Assembly: GCA_028386065.3 (NCBI GenBank)
Contig: JAKUCV010002523.1
Location: 23,900-87,899 of the forward strand
Length of the DNA: 64,000 nt
DNA from: Turnera subulata
Taxonomy: Eukaryota; Streptophyta; Magnoliopsida; Malpighiales; Passifloraceae
Direction: 5' to 3'
Position numbers and translations under genes: made by a program. Positions within the stretch are counted from its first letter, which is position 1; the number at the start of each line of letters is the position of its first letter. Positions 1-13,473 of the stretch are shown in pieces. The notes under the pieces were generated by a model, which was not told the origin of the DNA, did no database searches, and saw only the letters and a program-made list of their open reading frames with translations.

Positions 1-2698
1 GCCTTGTTATTCCTATAATATAACAACAGTAATTACTTATAATGCACAAACAAGATGACTATGCATGATGCCGGTTAACAGGTTATTAGACGGCTTATTA
101 GTTCTTTTTATTATTTCTATAATTATCTTATCCATTTATGTAGAGGTTACTAATAATCTATTTTTCATCTGATATACCAATCATGTCCAACATAAGTCAA
201 AACCAAAACTGAGCGGCCAAGCCGACATCTCGGCCCTTAGGCTGCTTAAGATAAGGAAATACATAAATACGTTGTTTAAATTATATTTGGTAATATATGA
301 AAGTAAATAATATTTCATTAGTACTTATCCTCGATAAAATAATAATAATAGTAATAACCATATATACGTTTAGTAAGAATTGATTATAAAATAGTGGTAT
401 CGCTAAATACGTCCAAATGGTATATGAATAAATAATATGTATATATATGTAAGTATAAAGTTGGTAAATAAAATGAGGTATGGGCCTATTATTATTCTAG
501 CCCAGAGGAGCGGTAATTAAACGTACTAGAATCGTATTAACATAATTAGAAAATTAAACCCAGGGGACCGTCACTTGCGTTTAGTCCATCGGAGAAAATA
601 ATAAAAACAAGTTCAAATTAATTAAATAAAAAACTTAATTAAATTAAGGTAATATGGGCCTTTTATTATAATTAGCCCAATAAAACCGAAAATTGAATTC
701 AATGGGCCTTTACGAGCCCAGATAAATGTAAATGGAATTAGACCAGAAATTAAAATGCTATGGGCCTTCTTAATAGCCCAATCAGAAAATTAAATAAAAG
801 TATATAATAAATAAGTGCATAAAATTAGGTTGAAGCATAATAGAATAAAAGCATAGAGGCATAATTAAAATAAATAAAGCATAAATTAAATTACATAAAA
901 TAAAATCATTGTTTATTATATGTTAAGTTAATTAATCGTTTAAGGGTCCGGGTCCATTAATATTGTTCGGGTTCGTTAATATTGTTCAAGTCCGTTAAAA
1001 ATGCATGAATAGTCCGAGGCTCGGGTTTTACCCAAAGGTTCGTTCCGAGCTTGCCGGAAAATTTCCCGAGTCACCGGAACCTCGCCGGATTCCGGCGGTT
1101 ACTGTTCACGCAGTCCAGAACTTCACTTGTCTGCTACTGTTCATGCTTACTCCAACCACCAACAACACCCAAACGACAACCAACACACAGTCCACGATCA
1201 ACATGTCATTCCCAGGAGCAGTATCTCCACTGCCCACCGCACCATTTCGTCAACAACACCACAACAACTTACCATCGCCCATCCACCTTCACCTTCTGTC
1301 TCCGGCCAACACCCAAGAACCGACGTCAACACATGCCAAATTGATCAATCACCAAGCCATAGCCAAAACACAACACCCAAGAACCCGATTAGTTTAGTCA
1401 CACAACAATCGGGTCAAGAAAAGAAGGGAAGAGAAAGGAAGGGGCAGAGATCGTGGTCGGGTCTTACCCACACAACCACGCGGTGGCTGACGGTGGTGAC
1501 GGATCGGAGGCGGTTCAGTCGCGTTCACGTCCTCCTGGGTCCCGGCTTGTTGCTCCGCCGGCGGCAAGCTCTACTCCTTCACAGTGGTGTTGTGCCCGGA
1601 TCGGCTGGTGGCGGTCCTCTGCAACGGCGGCGTTGGAGCGATGGGCGGCTTGTCTAGCTGCAGGCAGAGGAGGTGCAGAGCGGGGCTGGCCGCGGCGAAT
1701 TGAAGGAAGGAGGAGGAAGAGGCGAAGAGGAATTGGTGGAAGCGGTCTCGGGTCCGGCGGCTCAAGGAAGGAGAAGAGGAAGAAGGAAGTGGGGGAAGAC
1801 TGGGCGGCGACGATGGTGGGCAGTGGTGGTGCCGGGTTGGTGAAGGAAGGGGATGATGTTGAGGGAGCAGGGAAGAGGAAAAATCGAAGGGGTAGGGCGA
1901 GGACGAGAGAGCAGAGGTTGGTGGAGGGGAAGGAAAAAGGAAAAGAAAAAGAAGAAGAGGTGATGGTGGAAAGGGGGTAGTGGCCGGTTGGTGGAAAAGA
2001 AAGGAGGAGAAGAGATAAGATAAAAAAAAGAAAGTGGAGAAGGTGGTGGGGAGGAATGGCCGGTTGGTGGAGGAGAAGAAGATAATGAAAAGAAAGAAAA
2101 AGGAAGAGAAGAAGAAAAGAAGAAGGGAAAAGAGAAAATTAAAAGAAAATATGGGAAAAGATAGGGAAAAGAAAGAGAGTAGAAAAATTAGAAAAGAAGA
2201 AGGAACGGAGGAGAGGCAGAGTTGGTCCGGGAGAGAGAAAGAGGCGTGGCTCGTGTGTCGGTAAAATTTGTTTGTCCGTCGATGACCAAAATATCCTCCG
2301 TTCCGGCTTTAACCCGTTAGAAGTACAAGGGTATATCCGTCTTTTCGTCAAATTCCGTCCCGTGTCCGAAGATACAACTTGGGCTCGGAAAATCCGATTA
2401 ATCATCCCAAGCACTGTCCAAGTCTCGGAATTCAAAACCGAGGCTCGGTAAGCTATAAAGGATGCTCGGAATCCTCGAGTAATTCCTCGGAATTAATTCC
2501 GAGGCTCGGTTAGTGGAAGGTGCTCCAAAACGTCGTACGTCCTTGGTGATCGAAACGGAGCTCGATTTCTCCCGGTAAAACTCTCGAATTTAACTCAAGA
2601 TGGTAGAATGCTCGATTAACCGTGATAAAAATTTATTTACCACAGTAAGAGTTAAAACAACTCGGTAAATTCGCAAAAATTTTACCCGGGTCGTTACA
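1..2698 (-). mobile_element. Very long LTR of a Ty3/gypsy-type retrotransposon, minus orientation, cut by window edge
   Basis: Read on the minus strand the unit begins at 2698 with TGTAACGACCCGGG, the kind of start common in plant gypsy LTRs. It matches, in opposite orientation, the sequence starting at 60889: the terminal block, the 'gagcctcgg' blocks, the 'ttccgagcccaagttgtat' block, a purine-rich core, a 'gggccc/agccca' AT-rich stretch and the 'aataaccggcatcatgcat' region near position 60-90 all recur. Several open frames between about 1005 and 2435 are low-complexity by-products of its purine- and pyrimidine-rich core and show no recognisable domain. No gag, pol or far end lies inside the window, so 'LTR' is an inference from the TG start, length and repetition. 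Confidence 0.6.
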
Positions 2699-2832
2699 TT
2701 TAGAATGCCTTTTGGTTTTCTAAATATATATGTAAACTAATATGTTTGTCAAGAAGACCAAAAGAAGTGCTTGAATTCATGTTCACAACCGGAAAACAGG
2801 TTTTCGGAATTGCTACATTAATAAGCTATATC

Positions 2833-3080
2833 GGGTTAATTACGTTTGGACCCCCTGAATTCAAGTTTATTTTTCAATCACCACTCGAACTTTTTTTTTC
2901 GTCAATTCACCACCTGAACTCCCAATTTCGTTCCAATCGGTGCTTCCGTCCATGTGCCCAAGGATTCCGTCAGTTGCACAAACGGAAATCACGGATTGGC
3001 AACATGTGTTTTTATCCTGGCCCCCCATTTTTTCATTAAATTTATTTCTACATAAAATTAAATAAAATTCATTAAAAAAT
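2833..3080 (+). repeat. Left terminal inverted repeat of the Mutator-like element
   Basis: This stretch pairs with the reverse complement of about 4340-4586 over nearly its whole length, with scattered substitutions. Matching blocks include 'ggaccccctgaattcaag', 'cgtcaattcaccac' and 'gcacaaacggaaatcacg'. The inner end is approximate because both arms run into AT-rich sequence. Confidence 0.85.
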
Positions 3081-4339
3081 AAAAAATAAAGAAAGAAATA
3101 AATAAAGGAATATTGGTATCTAATTAAAAAAAAATTGCAGATTCACACAAAACATAAACCCTCCTCAATATTTTCTTCCTTATTCTTCCTTCTTCTTTCT
3201 CAAAACCACAACACGTGATTTTAAATCCAGCGATGTCCTGCAACTAACAATCCGGCGAAAACAAATCCAATCAACCATCAACCAACAACAATCCACCATC
3301 CATGAAAGAAAATAGACTCAATTAACAAAATTCTGCAAACACGCAAAATGAGAAGAAAAGAACACGAACGAAGAGAGGAAAAGAAGAGGGCGGCGCAGTG
3401 ACTTACTGAGCAGCAGTGAGGGAGAGATTTTTTGGAAGTTTTCTAGGCGATTAAATGGAGGGGCACCCAAAGAAGAAAGAAGAAGTGGAGATGGTGGCTG
3501 GAGGAGAGGAAGGAGGAGGAGGGGAGAGGAGAAGGAAGAGTCGCCGGAGCCATGCGGGTGAATTACCTTTTCTCTTCTCCAATCTCCACACCAAATTCGA
3601 GTCCTCCACAATTACCTCTTCCCTCAAATCTTTCCAACTCCCATCACGCTTGTCTCTCTCTCCCTCTTGTCCTCACAGCCACCGTCGCCCTTCCAAGTCG
3701 CGGCCCCAATCTCTTTTCCACCGCCGTCAGAAGAGGTTGTGCTGCTCCTGTCAGCTTGACCCTTTGCTCGAGGATGAAGCTCGAGTGCACGCCGCTGCCG
3801 CCGTTTAGTGGGTAGGCCGCTGATGTCCCTTCCTCTTCCTATTCTTCTCTTCGATTTCCGGGTACTGTGTCTAATTGGGTTTGTTGTGTGGGTGTTGATG
3901 ATTGCGGGTTTTGACTTGTTCTATGTTAATGGCGGCTTGTTTGTATTATGTTTTGGTGGTCGGGTTTGTTGTTGGGTTTCGGGCAGTTATGTTTTGGTGG
4001 GCGGTGGTCGGGTGTTCGTCTCTAGGTGGTGATTCTGGAGGGGCTCGGTTGTGGGTGTGGCTCGGGTTAGTGACCGGGTTGTGGGTGTTGACGGAGGTCG
4101 CTATAGTGGCCCGGTGTTTATGGTGTGGTGTTTGATGATGGTGAAGGGTGGCAGTCCGGCAGTGGTGGTGATGAGGTATGGGCGGCGAGGAGGAGGAGCA
4201 AGGAGCATGGGGGAGGAAGAAGAGAAAGAAAAGAGAAAAGAAGAAGAGAAAAAAATGGGCAGAGTCAGAAGGAGAAAAAAAAAAGAGAAAAAAGGAAGAA
4301 GAAAAAAAAAGAAGAGAAGAAAAAAAAGTAGAGGAGGGA

Positions 4340-4586
4340 GTTTTTTTTATGAATTTTATTTAATTTTATATAAAAATAAATTTAATGGAAAAAATAGCGG
4401 CCAAGATTAAAACACGTGTCGCCAATCGTGATTTCCGTTTGTGCAACCGACGGAATCCTTGGGAACATGGACGGAAGCACCAATTGGAACGAAATTGGGA
4501 GCTCAAGTGGTGAATTGACGAAAAAAAAGTTCGAGTGGTTTTTGAAAAATAAACTTGAATTCAGGGGGTCCAAACGTAATTAACCC
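4340..4586 (-). repeat. Right terminal inverted repeat of the Mutator-like element
   Basis: Inverted partner of 2833-3080. The terminal 35 or so bases are identical between the arms and the rest differs at scattered sites, so the element is not very recent but is well preserved. Confidence 0.85.
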
Positions 4587-4596
4587 AAGCTATATC

Positions 4597-7500
4597 CAAT
4601 CGAAGATAAAAAGCCACATACTCCACAATCCGTATATATGCCGTCTTGAACTTTGACTAATCCCAAACTTTGGAAATTGGAAGTTTGACCTTTAATTTGT
4701 TAATTGTACAGGCTAAAAGGATTAAAGAAAGGAAAAAGTATTGGGGGGTTAAACGATAATTGTCTGACCCATGTTATCTCCACGTCTGAAGGCATTTTTT
4801 AAGGCTTTATTATATCACAAGCAAGAACTAGATGGCAATCTTGCTCACCTTTGTAGGAATACGTATGTACTATGTTTTTCTTTTTGGGTTATACGTATGT
4901 ACTATTTTTTTTTTTGTTGCTAACGTATGTACTATTTTTAAGGCCGAAAGTGTAGACAAATTTCTTTTGCTTTGGTTTATATTTTCTTTTGTAGTTTTCA
5001 AGACAAAAAACAATGTGTTCGCCTAATTAAGAAAATATATATAGAAAAATTACACAGTAATCAAGTTGTGTTTTAGATTTAGATGCCAGATGTACGTAGA
5101 GCACAATCACTACTTGGTAGCTTCGATAATGCTGAAGTGTTTGATATGGTGGTGGTTGAGTGATCATGACAGGAAAAGCGAAACAATTCTTAAGTTTGGA
5201 TTAGATAAGAGATTTCATGAATTACTGATTTATTTCCAAGCAAATCACCATAGGGCGGTGATCCTCCTTCCATATTTTAGGTCATTTCGTTTGCGGTTAG
5301 AATAGGGTTGTCAAATATCTATTTTCTTTAATTAATTAATGCTCAAAGCTGCTAATCAGAAGAAAGAAAAAAAAGCACACATTCGATCATTCTGCTTTAT
5401 TTATCTATACAATATGTATTTTCCATTTCATGCTGGTCTGACACATTTTGATGTCACCCATTTTACTGATCTGATACAGACGACCCTACGTGTTCTTAAT
5501 TTGTTTCACAGATTGTGCAATTTCACAGATTCTTAAGGGGGGGAAAAAAAATCAGCATGGCCCTACGATCTAGTTTGTGATGTTGGGTACAACTAACACT
5601 GGGCCAAATTTATCTGCTCATTGGACGCCAACATTACCAATATATGTTGAATTCGTTTCCCTGAAATTGTAAGTTGAAAAAAAAAAATACATGAAAAAAT
5701 GTGGTGCGGAAATAATTTAGGATTTAAAGGTCCACATTGTAGATTCTATGAAATTATTAGTTTCGGGTGGGACCTGAATGAGTCCTCTCTAAGAACAAAG
5801 ATATTTTTCAAGTCAATAAAACAGGTGATGCTAATTCCTTACACTGACATTGTGAGTGGCAAGGGAATATGAATCACTAGCTAGGTTGAGGTTCTATTGT
5901 GATTGAAAGAAATAATCATATGCTTTGCAAAGTGATTCCTTAACAAAAATAACACCCTGAAATATCCCTTTCAACTTTGATCAAAATACCATTTAATTCA
6001 TTCACCATGGTGATCAAAACCTTTATGAAAAAATAAAAAGTATCAATATATAGTTTTTAACATTTTTCCCCAGGATGAAAACTGAAAACATGTATCATGT
6101 TGCTTGCTATGCCACGTACCCCGGATATCTACACTATATATGTGTGTTACTTATTTCCGCGAACCCAAATGGAAAACGTAGGCAAAGACAGTGGGGATCG
6201 AAAGCTTACCCTTACCTCACATTGTTAGAAGAAATCTGGCCCACGATAGTATGGCCAAGATTTTGTTGCTGTTGCTAACTTGCAAAACCAAAAGATGCAT
6301 TTATTTATTTAAAGAGGCCGCTGTTCCCTTTAGCATGTGTGAACATTGTTCCTTATTTTTTGGGTTGATTAATACTCCATGCCTAAAATAAACTTTTACA
6401 GTCCACTCCATTTGACTTTTGGCTCCAAATGTCATGAAATTGGGCACCAGCACATGGGATATATATAGGTTTCTTGGACAAATCGACATGGACATGGAAA
6501 ATGGCTATACATACAAATACAGGGGATGTAACATTGGTCTGATCCTTTCGACAAAAAAAAAGAAAAACATTGGTCTGATCTTGCATTCCATTCTCTTTTC
6601 TAGATTATGTTCTTAGTTAGTTATGTTAAAAGAAGAGAGAGATTATATGTTCTTAGTCTGTAGTGTTAGTCACAGTATGCAATATTTTTCGTTAATACAT
6701 ATCTCATATATATATTCCTCCCCAACAAAACGTGGCTTGTCCAATTTTGTTCGTAAAAGTAAAAATGATCACTTCACGTTTTATTAATACTTGCAAGCAT
6801 AAGTTAATGGGAAACATGTCGCAAATCACTTAGTTACTTAAAGCTATGTATACTATATAGAGTTATCAAGCAAGCATGACATATTGATGATTCATACAAA
6901 TAGTGATGGAGAAATTCATTTTCTCCCTCAAAAACAAATGTAGCATCCTTTCTTTCTAATAAAGCAACCACTGGCTGGCTTATTGTACCTCTTCCTTTTT
7001 CGTTTTTTGACAAAACCGATACCATTGGCTTCCGGGTGAAGGTAGGTAGGGAGTTATTTCGCCACTGTCCAATCAGTCCAGCTAAAACTCTTAATCATCA
7101 TTTTCCATTTCTATTATGTTTGTGAGTTTATTAACCTAACCTAACCTGATAGGGTCTATCCCTTGGATACGTATCTTAACTAAAACTCTCCCGTATCTTA
7201 TCTCTTTCAAGAGGAAAAACATGTTTTTGTTTGTTGTGTTGTTTTTCCTGCTAGTGCTACATATTGTCAGTACGATACAGTTGTTGCTGAACTTTTCTTC
7301 CGTTTCATTCAGTGAATTAATTTTATTTGAAGTCATTTTAAATTGCAAAAATAATTATCCAAATTAAGTTTTATTTTCAATTTAAAATTAAGTAACCAGC
7401 ATCAATCACCTTAATATGTTCGGTTGGACGACTGTGCCACATTAAAAAAAAAAAATCAATTTGTGCGATGGAGTTGTGAAGGACTCTGCCTCGATCATGC

Positions 7501-8475
7501 CAATCTGATTGGCAATAACATGTACTACTATACTACTATATAGTATGAAGTATGAAGTATAATGTGCATGTGTTAATTAGAGGTAAGTAATTAATGAAAT
7601 CTTTAATTAGCCAGGGCCACCCACATTCATTAATTAATTCCGTAGGAGGAAATATGAGAAATGGAATTACAAGTCGAGGCAGTGGGGACCCATGCATTAC
7701 CCATCATGGGAGACAAATATGTTTTGAACTTTCACTATGTGAGAACTGAGAAGCAGCAGCAAGCAGTGTGCATGTTCGTTCATTTGAATCTGCCAACGAG
7801 AATACGATGCTTTCCTTTCCTTTCCTTTCCGTTCAGTGTGTGTGCCTTTGCCCCTTTTCTGGTACATTTCGAACAGTGTCTTCAAGTTTGCACCAGTCCC
7901 CTCCAGTCAAATTCGAGTTAACACCTTCTTTTAACAGTTTAAACTAACTAGTACTCTACCATGTCTTCACACGGGATAATTTTTATTTATTGGTGGGTTA
8001 TTTATATGAGAAATAAATACATAATAATATATTAGCAATTTAAGATGTCATTGTAAGAGGAGGGGTGGAGGAGTAAGAGTAAGGGAAGAAGACACTAAAT
8101 ATTGAGCATCAGAACAAAAAAAGGAGAGGAGAAAATTAATAAACACAACACCAATGCATTGTTTGTACTGAAGTTTCAGTGTTTTTTTATCCTTTGCTTT
8201 TAAACTTACATTAATTCTATCTTTAAAAAAAAATTACATTAACTCTTTTATTCATTTATAAGTTTAGGGGAGTCTTTTACACAAATACTAATTCCTGAAG
8301 GTGCCACATGGCCTCATAAGGGTGAGCTATTATGTATTTATATAGATTGGTTAAACCGGATTTTGACCACGGTTATAAAATCGTAACTCAGTGAGAAAAC
8401 CGTAACTCGGTGGCTCAATAGAGTTGATAGTTGGTTCGGGTTTAACAACCTTGCATTTCCATAATATTTACTGTT
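4597..8475. other. AT-rich intergenic region, no gene seen
   Basis: About 3.9 kb of AT-rich DNA with short homopolymer runs. All open frames are under 90 codons and show no domain, no convincing intron-exon pattern and no coding bias. I see no RNA gene. It separates the Mutator-like element from the first LINE. Confidence 0.6.
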
Positions 8476-8522
8476 ATTACAGTTCTAATCAAGGACCGAA
8501 TCAATCAGAGACTCGAGCTGAG

Positions 8523-9323
8523 ATGATGTCGCCCACTTCTACTGATGTCCCTATGACTGATGCACCACGTGTGTATGGTGATGTGACCAGTGAGCCTAAA
8601 TACGGTAAATGGATGTTAGTCAGTCGCAAACGGGGGCCCGCTAAGAAAGCTGCCGCCTCTGAGGAGGACCGGCGTGGACAACAATTGCAACTAGGAGGTT
8701 CCCGTTTTAATGTGCTCGCAACGTCTGCTGATGAGCATAGTGTTTTTCCGCCTCCTGATAGTACTGCAGCGTCACGAGTCCAGTCTAAGGCGGTGCCCCC
8801 AACTCATCAGCCTACTTCAGCGGCCGCCAGAAAGAATAAAGGGAAAGCCCAGGTTGTTCAGCCGCAGGCTTTGGGCCAGAGTACTAAAAGAGCTAGACAA
8901 TCGGAACCTACTTTTTCACCGGTTATACATGATCCGCCCCAGGTGAAACCACCCACAGCGCCGGGGCAATCGGGTGTTAAGGTGGTACTCAAGCAGGCCA
9001 CTCAGATAAACAAGCAAAAGGTATCCCTTGCTGATGTTCCTGTTATTACCCCGGTCCCCGTGTCAGCTCCTTTGTCTTCCTCTCGCCCATCCCACGGCCA
9101 AACTACTGTTTCCTCTACCTCCACGAGTCAGGCAACAGGCATGGAAATTGCGTTTGATGTTGCAAATACGGGGCATGATGTGATACATGACGAGGGGGTA
9201 CAGCACGCTGTGGCAGGATCCACAGAACCACCTGGGAAGATGCCTCCTAGTATGGTGAATGATCAGTCGAGTAATGACTTGAGTGTCGATGGGGATCTGG
9301 TGATGAGTGATTCGGTTGCCTAG
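8523..9323 (+). pseudogene. LINE ORF1 remnant (C-terminal part only)
   Basis: ORF1 of plant L1 elements encodes an RNA-binding protein with a DUF4283 domain and a CCHC zinc knuckle. Here only the tail survives. The first ATG inside the element gives about 266 residues starting with MMSPTSTDVP, followed by 'YGKWMLVSRKR', which in the family normally lies just after the zinc knuckle. The rest is a low-complexity Pro/Ser/Gln/Ala tail. DUF4283 and the knuckle are missing because the element is truncated at 8493. The frame is open upstream to 8424, but that part lies outside the element and is fortuitous. It ends 30 bp before ORF2. Confidence 0.75.
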
Positions 9324-9353
9324 TGCCTTGGTTAGTTATATTATTTATTATTA

Positions 9354-12300
9354 ATGGATCATTTAAAAGCTGATTTCATTTTTTGGAATTGCCAAGGTGC
9401 TGGCAGTGACAAATTTGCACGTGCTACAAGGGATCTGGTCCGTAACCATCGACCTGCTCTCTTGGCTCTCTTGGAAACTAAAGTTCTCTTTGCTCAAGCA
9501 CAGCCTCTTTTGATGCAGTGTGGCTTTGATTCTTTTGAAATCGTAGAAGTTGAGGGTCGAGCTGGTGGTGTATGGCTTTATTGGCAGCAAACAAGGATTA
9601 AGGTCACCACACTACGTGTTCATAAACAATTCATCCATGCCATGGTTACGTGGCACTCTAGGCTCACTTGTTACGTTACAGCGGTGTATGCTAGTCCACA
9701 TGTTACTCTACGGCAGGAATTTTGGCGAGAGACTTAGTTAATTCCGACCATATTCCCAGGTCCTTGGCTTATAGCAGGGGATTTTAACTCCCTTCTCGGA
9801 CCTGATGAAAAATTGGGTGGAGAACCGCCTGTTCCTTCCAACTGTCGTCAGTTTGGTGAATGGATTGATGAATGTCAGTTGGTGGATTTAGGGTTCAAAG
9901 GTTCCCCTTTTACTTGGGAGAGAAGTAATGTACAGGAACGACTGGATCGAGCTTTAGCGAACACACAGTGGCGTCTTGCTTTTCCAGATGCGGATGTTTT
10001 TCATTTACCTCGTACCAAGTCTGACCATTCCCCTTTGCTCCTGCGACTTTGGCCCAGACATACTCCCATTGGTCCAAAACCGTTCAGGTTCCAAGCTGCA
10101 TGGCTATTAGATGAGAGATTGGCAAATGAAGTTCAGTCTTACTGGGATTCGGAGGCACATATTGGGGAGGCTATTGCAACATTGGGGGCGCACCTAAACT
10201 CATGGAACAAGGCGGCTTTTGGCAACATCTTTGGTAGGAAGAAGATGCTCTTAGCCCGGTTATCTGGTACCCAACGTGCAAAGGCAAGGGGACCAGTCGG
10301 CATGTTTTTACAGCAATTGGAAGTTGACCTCAAGATTCAGTATGACCAGGTTTTGGCACAAGAGGAGGCCCTCTGGTTTCAAAAATCTCGTAGTAAGTGG
10401 ATACAACAGGGGGATCGTAACACTACTTTCTTTCATGCCACTGCTGTTATTCGTCGGCGCAGAAACAAAGTCCTGGGGCTTCTTATTGGTGATGAGTGGT
10501 GTTTCCAGGAGCAAGATCTAGTGGAACATGTCCTTGATTATTTCCACAGATTATTCTCTAAGGATGTGGGGCCGTGGCTACCCTTACCTAGTCGGGGATT
10601 ATTTCCCACCTTGTCTGGTGACCAAATCCGAGGTTTACAAGCTGATATCTCTGACATCGAAGTTAGAAAGGCTCTTTTTCAAATGGGGCCAAACAAAGCT
10701 CCTGGCATTGATGGTTTCCATGCTCTCTTTTTCCAAAAGTTTTGGCCTGTTGTTGGAGGTTCAATTATCTCCTTTATTCGGGATGCTTTTGCTACTGGTC
10801 GCTTCCATCCAGAGTTGAACAAAACTTTGATTACTTTGATTCCAAAGGTTGACACGCCTGAGCTGGTTACACAGTTTCGCCCTATCAGTTTGTGTAATGT
10901 TAGCTATAAGATCCTCACTAAAGTTATTGTCAATCGACTCAAGCCTCTACTCCAGGAGTTGGTGCTTCCCTTCCAGACTAGTTTTGTTCCGGGGAGAATA
11001 ATTCATGACAATGTGGTGATTGTACAGGAGATCCTACACTCCATGAAAATTAAGCGCAGTTCGGGGGGTTGGATGGCTATTAAACTTGACTTGGAAAAAG
11101 CATATGACAGGATTCGATGGGAGTTTGTCGAGGATACTCTTCTTGATATTGGCATTCCCTCCTCTCTTGTCTCGCTTATTATGTCCTGTATATACACCAG
11201 CTCTATGCAAATTCTATGAAATGGTGAAGCAACTCGTGTCTTCCAACCAGCACGAGGCATTCGCCAGGGTGACCCCTTATCTCCCTACATTTTTGTCTTA
11301 TGCCTTGAACGGCTATCACAGATGATTGTGCAACTTGTCAATAACGGAACATGGAAACCAATCCAGGTTTGTCGAGATGCCCCATCTATTTCACATATGT
11401 TCTTCGCGGATGACCTTGTCCTTTTTTCAGAGGCGAGTCGTGTACAAGCTACTGTTATTATGGATTGTCTGGACACTTTCTGTGCTAGTTCGGGACAGAA
11501 AGTGAGTAGGGACAAATCCAAAGTATATTTTTCAAAGAAGGTGTCCTCTTCCCTAGCCAGTTCCATCAGCTCCCAGCTTGGTATCCCACAGACGGATAAT
11601 CTGGGTCTCTACCTGGGTACTCCGCTTATACATGGGAGAGTGACGAATGATACTTTCAGGCATATTGCTACAAAGGTTGATGACCGCCTTGCTGGATGGA
11701 AAACAAAATGTCTGTCTTTTGCTGGTCGCGTGACGCTAGCACAATCTGTCATTCAATCTATTCCATCTTATTCAATGCAAGCATTACCACTCCCGCTCGG
11801 TTTATGTGATGATATTGACAAGAAGACCCGACAGTTTATCTGGGGTGCGTCCGAGGGGTCTCGAAAGATGGCAAAGGTGCCGTGGGACACGCTTTGTCAA
11901 CCGAAACGGGATGGTGGTTTGGGTTTGCGTCGTATGCGGCAAGCCAACGAAGCCTTCCTTGCCAAGCTTGCTTGGGGATTGGTCGCTCGACCTGATGCGT
12001 TGTGGGTGCGGTTATTAAGAGCGAAGTATGGAACTGGTCCATTCTCAGTCCCGCTTGTTCAGGAACGAAGTAATGCATCAGTTATCTGGAGAGGTATATG
12101 TCGTGCCTGGCCCATTGTTCAACATAGCCTTAGCTGGGTATTGGGTGATGGCACTCGCACGAGTTTCTGGCGGGACTCATGGGTGCCTGGTATGGGGCCG
12201 TTAGCTCTTATACCGGGCGTTTCAATCTCGGAAGGAATGGAGGGCATGGCCGTGGCTGCTTTTGTTGTTCAATCTAGTACGTGGAATGGGCCAGCGCTAC

Positions 12301-13466
12301 ATGCAGTGCTACCACCTCATGTTGTGGATAATATTCTGTCTGTACCACCTCCTGTCATAGGAGAGGGTGCTGATCTTGTGTACTGGGAGCAAACGGCATC
12401 CGGAGATGTCTCGGTTCGGGCAGCGTATCAACAGGTAGCGCCTCCTACCCCAGACCTTGGCCGGAGACAGTTGTGGAATTCCATCTGGAAATGGCGAGGT
12501 TTACCACGAGCCAAGGGTTTTCTTTGGCAGTGTGCACACGATGCAATATCTACAAATGCCTTTCGTGTTCGTCGTCATCTTGCAAGTGATGCGAGGTGCC
12601 CGCGCTGCTCTCAGGCGAATGAAACAAGTTTACATGCACTGCGTGATTGCCCAAGTTCGAAATTGATCTGGCAGCAGTTAATTCAGCCGGTGGCATGGTC
12701 TGAGTTCTTCACTGGTACTCGAGATTCATGGATAACTACGGGTCTAAGTTCTGGGTTTCCCTTTGTTTCACACATTCCTTCTTCTATTCTCTTTGGGATG
12801 ACTGTTTGGCTCTTATGGAAGTGGAGGAATGAATCTATTTTTCAAGAGGTTGTTCGTCCCCCAGATATTGTTCTAGCAGGCATTTTAAGGTATGCAAAGG
12901 AGATTGCCCTGGAAAGTGCTCTGCGTGAGGAGCATGTTGATGAGGGAACACGGAAACAGCTGTATTGGATGCCTCCACCGGTTGGTTACCTTAAGATAAA
13001 TGTAGATGCTGCGGTGGCGATGTCTACTAGTACTGCAGCAACTGGAGGTGTGGCGCGCACCAGTACTGGTGATTGGGTCATGGGATTCCGCCATCGTATT
13101 CTACCTTGTCCCATTCCACAGGCCGAACTACAGGCAATTTATGATGGGTTAATCATGGCGTCTAAGACTACTTATAATCACTTTATTGTTGAATCTGATA
13201 ACCTTGAGGTAGTCCAGGTGCTTAACTCTCAAGCTCCAAGCCGGTTATGGGCGCACCCTTTGATGATACGCATCCGGGAGATATGTTCCAGCCTTCGATG
13301 CGTGCAGTTTCAACATTGTCTACGAGATACCAATTATGTGGCGGATGGTTTGGCTAAGATGGCACTGGCTGATGATGGTGATATACAGTTTCTCCAGGCG
13401 GCACCGCGAAATCTTCTGCCTACTCTGCATATTGATTGTTGCTTTATCAGAAACAGTGTAGCTTAG
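9354..13466 (+). pseudogene. LINE ORF2: endonuclease - reverse transcriptase - RNase H, two premature stops
   Basis: One reading frame of 1,371 codons runs through the whole region, broken only by TAG at 9735-9737 and TGA at 11217-11219. The order is an apurinic-type endonuclease ('FWNCQGAG' near the start, 'LLETK', 'YASP', and 'AGDFN' after the first stop), reverse transcriptase ('NKAPGIDGF', 'KLDLEKAYDR', 'FFADD' at about 11403-11417), a Cys/His zinc-binding segment ('CPRCSQANETSLHALRDC'), and a C-terminal RNase H of the RVT_3 type ('INVDAA', 'AELQAI', 'ESDN', 'RDTNYVADGLAK'). The second stop lies where plant LINEs have Trp before 'NGEA', so it is probably TGG to TGA. No frameshift was found. 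As it stands it cannot give a full-length protein. Confidence 0.9.
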
Positions 13467-13473
13467 TCTCTTA

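Larger units (their letters stand above)
2833..4586. mobile_element. Non-autonomous Mutator-like element (possible Pack-MULE) with long TIRs
   Basis: Long terminal inverted repeats of roughly 220-250 bp start with GGGTTAATTACGTTTGG at 2833 and end with its reverse complement at 4586. The flanks are a perfect 10-bp direct repeat, AAGCTATATC (2823-2832 and 4587-4596), read as the target-site duplication. Long TIRs and a 9-11 bp duplication are typical of Mutator-like elements. The 1.26-kb interior encodes no transposase. It is GC-richer than the surroundings in places (about 3440-4200), with a pyrimidine-rich stretch, short open frames and splice-like signals. This suggests captured host gene fragments, but I do not recognise the source. 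Confidence 0.82.

Noticed and set aside
1005..2435. Several overlapping ORFs of 60-176 codons
   Set aside because: They lie in the purine- and pyrimidine-rich core of a repeated LTR, are low in complexity, overlap in several frames and are not matched by clean frames in the other LTR copy.
4051..4410. 119-codon Lys/Glu-rich ORF
   Set aside because: Generated by a GA-rich stretch at the edge of the Mutator-like element's right TIR; not a credible protein.
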